Shown here one piece after another: positions 42,301-55,100 of a stretch of DNA of 64,000 nucleotides. Position 1 is the first letter of the stretch; each line of letters starts with the position of its first letter. Origin of the DNA: Glandiceps talaboti (lineage: Eukaryota; Hemichordata; Enteropneusta; Spengelidae); NCBI RefSeq assembly GCF_964340395.1, contig NC_135552.1:26590681-26654680 (forward strand). Reading direction: 5' to 3'. The translations under genes and the position numbers were made by a program. The notes beneath the pieces were generated by a model. That model was not told where the DNA came from, made no database searches, and worked only from the letters and a program-made list of their open reading frames with translations.

Positions 42301-45300
42301 AGTGTTCCGATCATAACTACTACTTCACCTGTCCTCTCTACATCAACACCAGTTCTGACGACAAGCCAAGCACTTTTTACAACTGAAGAACAATATTCAA
42401 CAACATCGCCGGTTGTGCCTACTACATCACCTGTGCCTTCAACCACTCTGCCCATTATTACTACGACGAGACCAATTGTCACCAGTGCTGTAAGCAGTAC
42501 AACAGAAGTGGAATTGTCTACATCTGCTCCGCTTATTTCAACAACAGCACCAGCATTATCTACTACAGCACCAGTCACCACTTCAGCTGCTCTTCAAACT
42601 ACAACACAAGCCCTATCCACATCATCTCCAATCATATCAACAACTGCACCAGTTATAACAACAAGTGCACCTGCTGTCACTACAAGTGTTCCCATCATCT
42701 CAACATCAGCACCTATTCCAACAACGGTAGGAGAGATTGGTACATCAGAACAACAGCTGTCGACCTCAGTGCCAGTGGTGTCAACTACATCTCCTCTAAC
42801 CACCTCCATTGCCAGGCTGACTACAAGTGCACCCATTATGTCAACCTCAGTACCTTCTACAAGTGCTCCTATCTACTCAACATCAGTTCCAGCTGTGACT
42901 ACAAGTCAACCAGCAAGCACGTCAGTGCCACTATCGACCACTTCTGCACCTGTGCCATCTACAACACTACCATCTGTAACAACCCTGCCAACGGAAAGCA
43001 CAAGTGTTGTCATCGAAACCACTGAAGCCTTACTTCAATCAACAACTCTTCCGGGTAAGTCTGGCCTACATCTTTGCCATACGACACCTCCTTTAGTACA
43101 GCCATACCAACTGATTCACGTGTTAAGGGCAGATTCTATGATGTTAACGTTTCACCATCAACACTATCATATACACTCGTACACTTGCCATTTGAATTTG
43201 TCATTATTAGGGCTGCAACTTCAGTCTTCCTCCATTCCTCTGTTGACTCCAATACATTTCAGAAAGGACGACTCCACTAGCTGATTTGTATGTCAAGAAT
43301 TTACTTAGCATAAGCAAACATTGAATAGTGCACATGATAACATATAGTTCAAACGAGTTTTAAGACTCCTCCCTTCGTCAACAATATTACTTGTGTCATA
43401 TGTCTGTGGGATTTCATTAACATTTACTTACTCATTTGAATAGGCACATCACCACTGCCTGAACCTACTCATCCACTGACTACAACAAGCAAGGCACCAG
43501 TAAGAACAACAGCTCCTATCACACCACCTTACTTTGAACATAGCACAGTGGCAAATGGTGAGTCTACATCGGTCAATTTCATTCCATAATCAAACCGACT
43601 CACTTGTAAAGTTGTCATAAAGATTCCAGCAGATGCCATAAAAGTGCAGCAAACATGACAGGCATTATTTGAAGTTGCTCAATAAAGTCACCTTACAATA
43701 CAATACAATACAATACAATACAATACAATACAATACAATACAATACAATACAATACAATACAATACAATACAATACAATACAATACAGATAGATAAATAT
43801 TTAATAAACATTACGGTTCTATCATTTGATGCTTGTTTAATTTCAATGTCACTTTCCTCTGCACTATCTATTCAACATCTTGCATTATGATACGTTCTGT
43901 TCACAGCTGTCTGTCAGTTCTACCCCAACATGAGCCCAGTGGAACTACCTTTGAAGGATGCTACTGCATCAAGCTTCATTGAAAATAAAGGACCCGAGAA
44001 TGTTCTGGAAGGAAACGCATGGACTGCAGACAGTTCTACTGAAGATGTTTCCTGGTTACAACTGGAACTCAAATCACCAAGCGAAATGGTTGAGGTGGAA
44101 ACCACTGGATTGGTTACAGAAAGTGGCAACGAGCTGGTAACAGCTTACACCATTGATGTCTCTTCTGATGGTGAAACATACTATAGACTGAATGCTCAAG
44201 AAGCAACCCAGCTACAACAGGGCAAACCATTACAGGAACTCATTAAAGACCCTGTTACCCCTGCTCAGGTACTCAAATGCTTATCATTCTCACATTTCAC
44301 TGTCTTCAATCATCTTATGCTGAAAGATCCAACTCACATCTGTATAGGGCCTTCGAAATATGTAACAATGTTAACCTCAGATGCTTTTAGATTAACCCAT
44401 CAGTCAAGCATGGCCTTATGTTTAACTATCAAATACAAGTTAAAATATATCAAACTCTTAGTTCGGTATCCATGCCATGCCCTCCACTGCCTTTGTATAT
44501 CATTCTGAATCGTGTTGTCTTTCCTTTCTTCTTATCCAAGATCTTCACAGGTAATCAAGATGCAACCACACCAAGGACAAACCAAGTCAGTGTCCCGGCA
44601 TCTTTAGGACTTGTCACGTTCCTGGTTATAGCCCCTCTTCAGTACGCCAGTTCTGCTACACTGTCAGTGACTGTCAGAGGATGCATGCAGGGTAAGAAAA
44701 GTTGATATCTCAGTAAAAACAAGTCTTTTTAAGTACCAATACACGAATGATGAACCATAGCTAGCTGCAACACTTGTCAATCCGTGGACACTGCTTTGAA
44801 TTACAGCAGCACTTAATCACACAAAGGTATATGCAATGGGCATCCGCAATAACATCTATGCAAAGGTGATATGAACTCTCAACACCATATGGCATTAAAC
44901 TAACAGACATGTAGCAACCCCAAGACCAACATTAGCAACACCAATGTGCATGTGCTTTCTACATCAGTATACAAATGCACTACCCTTTGGCAGTGGATGA
45001 TTTCCATAACATTTATTTACCTTTGCTCTTCTTCCAGCTGTTTCAACGACTGCCCCAGTAATTTCAACCTCTCAACCATTAGTATCAACTTCAAGTCCAA
45101 TCACAAGCAGTGTTCCGATCATAACTACTACTTCACCTGTCCTCTCTACATCAACACCAGTTCTGACGACAAGCCAAGCACTTTTTACAACTGAAGAACA
45201 ATATTCAACAACATCGCCGGTTGTGCCTACTACATCACCTGTGCCTTCAACCACTCTGCCCATTATTACTACGACGAGACCAATTGTCACCAGTGCTGTA

Positions 45301-48300
45301 AGCAGTACAACAGAAGTGGAATTGTCTACATCTGCTCCGCTTATTTCAACAACAGCACCAGCATTATCTACTACAGCTCCAGTCACCACTTCAGCTGCTC
45401 TTCAAACTACAACACAAGCCCTATCCACATCATCTCCAATCATATCAACAACTGCACCAGTTATAACAACAAGTGCACCTGCTGTCACTACAAGTGTTCC
45501 CATCATCTCAACATCAGCACCTATTCCAACAACGGTAGGAGAGATTGGTACATCAGAACAACAGCTGTCGACCTCAGTGCCAGTGGTGTCAACTACATCT
45601 CCTCTAACCACCTCCATTGCCAGGCTGACTACAAGTGCACCCATTATGTCAACCTCAGTACCTTCTACAAGTGCTCCTATCTACTCAACATCAGTTCCAG
45701 CTGTGACTACAAGTCAACCAGCAAGCACGTCAGTGCCACTATCGACCACTTCTGCACCTGTGCCATCTACAACACTACCATCTGTAACAACCCTGCCAAC
45801 GGAAAGCACAAGTGTTGTCATCGAAACCACTGAAGCCTTACTTCAATCAACAACTCTTCCGGGTAAGTCTGGCCTACATCTTTGCCATACGACACCTCCT
45901 TTAGTACAGCCATACCAACTGATTCACGTGTTAAGGGCAGATTCTATGATGTTAACGTTTCACCATCAACACTATCATATACACTCGTACACTTGCCATT
46001 TGAATTTGTCATTATTAGGGCTGCAACTTCAGTCTTCCTCCTTTCCTCTGTTGACTACAATACATTTCAGAAAGGACGACTCCACTAGCTGATTTGTATG
46101 TCAAGAATTTACTTAGCATAAGCAAACATTGAATAGTGCACATGATAACATATAGTTCAAACGAGTTTTAAGACTCCTCCCTTCGTCAGCAATATTACTT
46201 GTGTCATATGTCTGTGGGATTTCATTAACATTTATTTACTCATTTGAATAGGCACATCACCACTGCCTGAACCTACTCATCCACTGACTACAACAAGCAA
46301 GGCACCAGTAAGAACAACAGCTCCTATCACACCACCTTACTTTGAACATAGCACAGTGGCAAATGGTGAGTCTACATCGGTCAATTTCATTCCATAATCA
46401 AACCGACTCACTTGTAAAGTTGTCATAAAGATTCCAGCAGATGCCATAAAAGTGCAGCAAACATGACAGGCATTATTTGAAGTTGCTCAATAAAGTCACC
46501 TTACAATACAATACAATACAATACAATACAATACAATACAATACAATACAATACAATACAATACAATACAATACAATACAATACAATACAGATAGATAAA
46601 TATTTAATAAACATTACGGTTCTATCATTTGTTGCTTGTTAATTTCAATGTCACTTTCCTCTGCACTATCTATTCAACATCTTGCATTATGATACGTTCT
46701 GTTCACAGCTGTCTGTCAGTTCTACCCCAACATGAGCCCAGTGGAACTGCCTTTGAAGGATGCTACTGCATCAAGCTTCATTGAAAATAAAGGACCCGAA
46801 AATGTTCTGGAAGGAAACGCATGGACTGCAGACAGTTCTACTGAAGATGTTTCCTGGTTACAACTGGAACTCAAATCACCAAGCGAAGTGGTTGAGGTGG
46901 AGACCACTGGATTGGTTACAGAAAGTGGAAACGAGCTGGTAACAGCTTACACCATTGATGTCTCTTCTGATGGTGAAACATACTATAGACTGAATGCTCA
47001 AGAAGCAACCCAGCTACAACAGGGCAAACCATTACAGGAACTCATTAAAGACCCTGTTACCCCTGCTCAGGTACTCAAATGCTTATCATTCTCACATTTC
47101 ACTGTCTTCAATCATCTTATACTGAAAGAACCAACTCACATCTGTATATTGCTTTCGAAATATGTAACAATGTTAACCTCAGATGCTTTTAGATTATTTT
47201 AACCCATCAGACATACATGGACTTATGTTTAACTATCAAATACAAGTTAAAATATATCAAACTCTTAGTTCAGTATCCATGCCATGCCCTCCACTGCCTT
47301 TGTATATCATTCTGAATCGTGTTGTCTTTCCTTTCTTCTTATCCAAGATCTTCACAGGTAATCAAGATGCAACCACACCAAGGACAAACCAAGTCAGTGT
47401 CCCGGCATCTTTAGGACTTGTCAGGTTCCTGGTTATAGCCCCTCTTCAGTACGCCAGTTCTGCTACACTGTCAGTGACTGTCAGAGGATGCATGCAGGGT
47501 AAGAAAAGTTGATATCTCAGTAAAAACAAGTCTTTTTAAGTACCAATACACGAATGATGAACCATAGCTAGCTGCAACACTTGTCAATCCGTGGACACTG
47601 CTTTGAATTACAGCAGCACTTAATCACACAAAGGTATATGCAATGGGCATCCGCAATAACAACTATGCAAAGGTGATATGAACTCTCAACACCATGTGGC
47701 ATTAAACTAACAGGCATGTAGCAACCCCAAGACCAACATTAGCAACACCAATGTGCATGTGCTTTCTACATCAGTATACAAATGCACTACCCTTTGGCAG
47801 TGGATGATTTCCATAACATTCATTACCTTTGTTCTTCTTCCAGCTGTTTCAACGACTGCCCCAGTAATTTCAACCTCTCAACCATTAGTATCAACTTCAA
47901 GTCCAATCACAAGCAGTGTTCCGATCATAACTACTACTTCACCTGTCCTCTCTACATCAACACCAATTCTGACGACAAGCCAAGCACTTTTTACAACTGA
48001 AGAACAATATTCAACAACATCGCCGGTTGTGCCTACTACATCACCTGTGCCTTCAACCACTCTGCCCATTATTGCTACGACGAGACCAATTGTCACCAGT
48101 GCTGTAAGCAGTACAACAGAAGTGGAATTGTCTACATCTGCTCCGCTTATTTCAACAACAACAGCACCAACATTATCTACTACAGCTCCAGTCACCACTT
48201 CAGCTGCTCTTCAAACTACAACACAAGCCCTATCCACATCATCTCCAATCATATCAACAACTGCACCAGTTATAACAACAAGTGCACCTGCTGTCACTAC

Positions 48301-51300
48301 AAGTGTTCCCATCATCTCAACATCAGCACCTATTCCAACAACGGTAGGAGAGATTGGTACATCAGAACAACAGCTGTCGACCTCAGTGCCAGTGGTGTCA
48401 ACTACATCTCCTCTAACCACCTCCATTGCCAGGCTGACTACAAGTGCACCCATTATGTCAACCTCAGTACCTTCTACAAGTGCTCCTATCTACTCAACAT
48501 CAGTTCCAGCTGTGACTACAAGTCAACCAGCAAGCACGTCAGTGCCACTATCGACCACTTCTGCACCTGTGCCATCTACAACACTACCATCTGTAACAAC
48601 CCTGCCAACGGAAAGCACAAGTGTTGTCATCGAAACCACTGAAGCCTTACTTCAATCAACAACTCTTCCGGGTAAGTCTGGCCTACATCTTTGCCATACG
48701 ACACCTCCTTTAGTACAGCCATACCAACTGATTCACGTGTTAAGGGCAGATTCTATGATGTTAACGTTTCACCATCAACACTATCATATACACTCGTACA
48801 CTTGCCATTTGAATTTGTCATTATTAGGGCTGCAACTTCAGTCTTCCTCCATTCCTCTGTTGACTACAATACATTTCAGAAAGGACGACTCCACTAGCTG
48901 ATTTGTATGTCAAGAATTTACTTAGCATAAGCAAACATTGAATAGTGCACATGATAACATATAGTTCAAACGAGTTTTAAGACTCCTCCCTTCGTCAACA
49001 ATATTACTTGTGTCATATGTCTGTGGGATTTCATTAACATTTACTTACTCATTTGAATAGGCACATCACCACTGCCTGAACCTACTCATCCACTGACTAC
49101 AACAAGCAAGGCACCAGTAAGAACAACAGCTCCTATCACACCACCTTACTTTGAACATAGCACAGTGGCAAATGGTTAGTCTACATCGGTCAATTTCATT
49201 CCATAATCAAACCGACTCACTTGTAAAGTTGTCATAAAGATTCCAGCAGATGCCATAAAAGTGCAGCAAACATGACAGGCATTATTTGAAGTTGCTCAAT
49301 AAAGTCACCTTACAATACAATACAATACAATACAATACAATACAATACAATACAATACAATACAATACAATACAATACAATACAATACAATACAATACAA
49401 TACAATACAATACAATACAGATAGATAAATATTTAATAAACATTACGGTTCTATCATTTGATGCTTGTTTAATTTCAATGTCACTTTCCTCTGCACTATC
49501 TATTCAACATCTTGCATTATGATACGTTCTGTTCACAGCTGTCTGTCAGTTCTACCCCAACATGAGCCCAGTGGAACTACCTTTGAAGGATGCTACTGCA
49601 TCAAGCTTCATTGAAAATAAAGGACCCGAAAATGTTCTGGAAGGAAACGCATGGACTGCAGACAGTTCTACTGAAGATGTTTCCTGGTTACAACTGGAAC
49701 TCAAATCACCAAGCGAAATGGTTGAGGTGGAAACCACTGGATTGGTTACAGAAAATGGAAACGAGCTGGTAACAGCTTACACCATTGATGTCTCTTCTGA
49801 TGGTGAAACATACTATAGACTGAATGCTCAAGAAGCAACCCAGCTACAACAGGGCAAACCATTACAGGAACTCATTAAAGACCCTGTTACCCCTGCTCAG
49901 GTACTCAAATGCTTATCATTCTCACATTTCACTGTCTTCAATCATCTTATACTGAAAGATCCAACTCACATCTGTATAGGGCCTTCGAAATATGTAACAA
50001 TGTTAACCTCAGATGCTTTTAGATTAACCCATCAGTCAAGCATGGCCTTATGTTTAACTATCAAATACAAGTTAAAATATATCAAACTCTTAGTTCGGTA
50101 TCCATGCCATGCCCTCCACTGCCTTTGTATATCATTCTGAATCGTGTTGTCTTTCCTTTCTTCTTATCCAAGATCTTCACAGGTAATCAAGATGCAACCA
50201 CACCAAGGACAAACCAAGTCAGTGTCCCGGCATCTTTAGGACTTGTCAGGTTCCTGGTTATAGCCCCTCTTCAGTACGCCAGTTCTGCTACACTGTCAGT
50301 GACTGTCAGAGGATGCATGCAGGGTAAGAAAAGTTGATATCTCAGTAAAAACAAGTCTTTTTAAGTACCAATACACGAATGATGAACCATAGCTAGCTGC
50401 AACACTTGTCAATCCGTGGACACTGCTTTGAATTACAGCAGCACTTAATCACACAAAGGTATATGCAATGGGCATCCGCAATAACATCTATGCAAAGGTG
50501 ATATGAACTCTCAACACCATATGGCATTAAACTAACAGGCATGTAGCAACCCCAAGCCCAACATTAGCAACACCAATGTGCATGTGCTTTCTACATCAGT
50601 ATACAAATGCACTACCCTTTGGCAGTGGATGATTTCCATAACATTTATTTACCTTTGCTCTTCTTCCAGCTGTTTCAACGACTGCCCCAGTAATTTCAAC
50701 CTCTCAACCATTAGTATCAACTTCAAGTCCAATCACAAGCAGTGTTCCGATCATAACTACTACTTCACCTGTCCTCTCTACATCAACACCAGTTCTGACA
50801 ACGAGCCAAGCACGTTTTACAACTGAAGAACAATATTCAACAACATCGCCGGTTGTGCCTACTACATCACCTGTGCCTTCAACCACTCTGCCCATTATTA
50901 CTACGACGAGACCAATTGTCACCAGTGCTGTAAGCAGTACAACAGAAGTGGAATTGTCTACATCTGCTCCGCTTATTTCAACAACAGCACCAGCATTATC
51001 TACTACAGCACCAGTCACCACTTCAGCTGCTCTTCAAACTACAACACAAGCCCTATCCACATCATCTCCAATCATATCAACAACTGCACCAGTTATAACA
51101 ACAAGTGCACCTGCTGTCACTACAAGTGTTCCCATCATCTCAACATCAGCACCTATTCCAACAACGGTAGGAGAGATTGGTACATCAGAACAACAGCTGT
51201 CGACCTCAGTGCCAGTGGTGTCAACTACATCTCCTCTAACCACCTCCATTGCCAGGCTGACTACAGGTGCACCAGTTGTCAGTACAACGCCACAATATAC

Positions 51301-51995
51301 AGCATTAGTTACGAATATTTCTCTAGGTATTGTAGATTCGTTATAATAACATTATATACTTTTCTGTTTAAGCACGAAATAAATCGACAGAGACATAATA
51401 AACATTATTTCAAAGTTTCATCGTCATACGATGCCGTCCAATTTGTAGTCGGGTGTAGATGAAACGATATGACGATATGATGAGCATCAAATACCTATAT
51501 TGTTTGTCGATAGTTGCATAAAAATTAAAGAGTCAGTCAACCCTTTCTTTTACTTTTAATTTCATATTGGCTTGGACTTGGAGCTTGGACTGTGAAGAAC
51601 ATTGAAATTGTGTAATATGTATTTTCGAATCACTATAGTTAAATTCAATTTAAGAGATATAGTCTGGAAAGTAATCGCTCTTGTTTTACTTTATCCTTCT
51701 TTCCTACAGAAACATCTGCGGTTATCACATCGATTTCTACATGCTTTTACTTTCAATATCGCTGTCAAAGTGGGGAGTGTGTGTCTGGTAATAACGTATG
51801 TGATGGCGTAGAAGACTGTGATGATGGATCCGATGAAGCTTCATGTGGTGTGTTTAAGAATTTCATTTCTGTTACTTTGGTGGTTAATATGATGTAATAT
51901 AATAAACACGTTTGACATTATTGTGCATTTACAATATTTGCCATTGTTCTATGACGATACACACATCAAACATCCAAAAAACTATTCGTTCTTTC

Positions 51996-52073
<78 letters not shown>

Positions 52074-52087
52074 ACAGACAGACAGAC

Positions 52088-52129
<42 letters not shown>

Positions 52130-55100
52130 GTGCACACACGCGCTAGCACACACACACACACACACACATTCTAATGGCAAAAATATCACTTTATTACTTT
52201 TGAAGTTGATTGCTCGTTAAGAGTGTTGATGTGTTCAGCATTCAGTATCTTTCATTATAGCACATGTCTGTACTTTTGAAAAAGTACAAGTTATGAGACA
52301 ATATATCAGGATGCAAATATTCTTTCGTAATCATTTAAAAATGAAAAAATGAGAGAGATAACAACTATTGACATTCCTCTCCTCTCTCATCTGAAAACTT
52401 CACAGGTACATCGCCTGTTTATACAACAGAGAAGGTTGAAGAAGGTGAGTCGGTCTAAGAGACTCTGTTTGTTGTGATTATTAATATGTCAGCACACAGC
52501 TACGCTTTTAACAATGCATGTTAACATTTGATTCGCCAAATGCCAAAATGCTATACCAATGGATAAAATAACCACCTGGTAATGTTGATGGTTAAGAAGG
52601 TTGCCATCGGTTACCTCTACTTCAGATTATTGTTGTCGTGGCTTTATCAATTCACTGAACTTGACTCGAACAGAATGAAAGACTTGTATAAATTGTTTAA
52701 TTACACATTTTTTCAAATAGTTTTAATGTCATAATTTAAATGTTCATGTACATGATTTCATTACATAACCTACCAAAGACCTTGAATGTGTGAAATCCAT
52801 AATAATATAAATCTAAAGTTCCTTTTATTCGCGATTTTCAGAAACTACCGTATCACCAACTACAATACAAATCATTTCATCTGCTCCATTATCTACGTCG
52901 TCCATAATAACAGGTAAGGTTATAATCATGTGGTTCATGTTGTGCATTCCTTCATTGCACACTCAATCTTGGTCAATGTATAAACAAGTCATCTGCAGAT
53001 CTAGTTTGCAAAATGTACATGAGATTGTGTGTATGAATAGCTATGACCTCGATCGCACAAACGTTGATGAGGATGGCAATGAAAGCATGGGTAGCTTTGA
53101 TAACTGTAACTAACAAATAATAGTGATATTGGTCTATCAATTTCCACGTGGTTGTCCACTTTAAATAATTCCTTATGTCAAAGTAATCCTCCTCTATCAA
53201 TGAAATACAAAGTATTGACATGGAAGTTTTTACTCCTAAATTGTTTGTACATTTTAGTTCCTATCTGTGCATGGAATCCTTGGACAGAATGGACAGATTG
53301 TTCGAAAACATGTGGAGTTGGTGAACGTTACCGTGACAGGACTATGTCTGGTGGAGATCTGTGTTTCAATGGCAATAATACTCGTGAAACCGAAATATGC
53401 AATACAGTCGCTTGTCAAGGTAATTGGTTTACTTTTCTTTGACTTCAAAACGTATCGTCGGTATACTTCGCACACAGGTAAATGTGTGTTATTTCATAAC
53501 GGAATGAACACAAAGTGTAAAATAATAATTACTTACAATGAGTAATAATAAAGAATCGCCTTTTTAATCAACATGACGGAAAATCAACCTTTATCTATAG
53601 TAGAAATCTTTGTCGCAGATTGTTAACAGCACTTGTTTCTTTCTTTCTTTCATTCTTTGAAGTTGACGGTAACTGGTCCCCATGGAGTGAGTGGTCTGAT
53701 TGTGACGTTACTTGCGGTGGTGGCGCTGGTTATCGTTACCGAAACTGTTCTAACCCTCCACCTAAGAATGATGGTGCTCACTGTGATGGCGATCCAGTTG
53801 AAGTCAGAGACTGTGGTAGTCAACCATGCAGTAAGTTGTGGGAAATACTCATACATAATATTGCAGTCACTAAACCACGTGAAACTTCCACAGTTGCAAG
53901 TTGCCAGTATAATTCTGTAAATTCATTCTCACTGAAACCTATATGCGCTTGCCTGTCAAATGTAGAACGAACTTTTATGTGTCTGAATAGCCTTGATTAG
54001 ATTGAGGGGATGAAAATGTGTTGTTTCTTACAGTTTCATAGTTTTCGTGAGTAAGCAGTAAGAGATAATTGTCAGAGCCATTAGCTGAGCACAGCTGAGT
54101 TCGTTTGCCTCCATGTCATAACTTTTGACAAATATCATATTGATAATAATTTATACTAATAGAGACTAGTCAATACCGATCAATACATAAGGATTCGTGT
54201 TTTCAACTTGAACAGATGGCACATGCACCGACGACAAAGTTTACGATGATGTATGTGGCAATGAATGCCCTAGTAGATGTTCAGACTTACAACAAGGTGC
54301 AGTTTGCAACAATGATGCGTGTGAACCGGGTTGTAGATGTCCGATGGGTATGCTGGAGAACAGTGAAGGAAATTGTGTAACTGTAGAACAATGTGAATGC
54401 ACCGATGAAAGTGGAGATCATTGGTTACCTGGCACTACTCGAATTGAGGAATGCAAGAAATGGTATGTAAGCTGTTTTCCTATGAGGTTGTTAACAACTA
54501 TACTCGTTACTGCAATCCTACTAAAATCAAATTGAACATAAACAAGCCACATTGAGATTAGCAAACTGCTACCAGTTCAATTACCAGGATGGTACTTTTT
54601 GAATGACAAATTTCATAGTAGATGAAAATGTCCACGTGGGAATTTTTTCACAAATGGAATATATAGAGGAAGATGTGGAAATGGAAATCAAGCAAGAAAC
54701 AACCGTTTTGTAGTACTATTTATTTTAATTTATTGCTTTTATTCACATATATCCCCAGGTTTATGTATAAGATTTCCATGTCAAAAACACTGCAGAATAA
54801 TAGAATAATTAATAGCAATTGAAATGTGTATATAGTGATAACTTGTTTACAGCAACAGACTTAACATAACATGGAATTTGTACAATGTATACTTACAGCA
54901 CCTGTGAAAACGGAACAATTATTTGTGAGGATATTGACTGTGCCATCGACTGTGGCTGGAGCTCATGGTCATCATGGACGTCTTGTAGTAAGACGTGTGG
55001 CCTTGGAACAGAGTCAAGATTCAGGTTAGAAAAAAATCTCACAGTTAGCCTATTACACAGTTATATTAGTTCAAGTGCATGAAAAATTACAAGCTAAAAT

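Larger units (their letters stand above)
1062..51326 (+). repeat. Tandem array of 18 F5/8C-mucin cassettes (period about 2.8-3.0 kb)
   Basis: The conserved exon a ATG (Met of the NMSP motif) recurs at 1091, 4060, 7002, 9957, 12774, 15586, 18406, 21199, 24047, 26899, 29707, 32529, 35401, 38203, 41117, 43930, 46732 and 49562. Spacing is 2942-2969 for the first three intervals and 2793-2914 afterwards. Exons and introns are both nearly identical between copies. Exon lengths are 362, 151, 825 and 114 nt (484 codons) with few exceptions: unit 1 exon a is 368 nt, exon c of units 14 and 17 is 828 nt, and unit 18 has a 657-nt exon c and no exon d. The array as read encodes about 8,620 residues. Confidence 0.95.

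Noticed and set aside
1062-51326. CRISPR array, bacterial operon or mobile element as the source of the regular repeats.
   Set aside because: The period is about 2.8 kb with exons, introns and animal extracellular domains; no short direct repeats with spacers, transposase, integrase or terminal repeats were seen.
51912-52220. Thr-Asp-Arg-Gln repeat frames and a possible acceptor CTTTCAG at the start of the CAGA tract.
   Set aside because: Tetranucleotide repeat; no matching donor, phase or domain, and the chain from LDLa to the next linker works without it.
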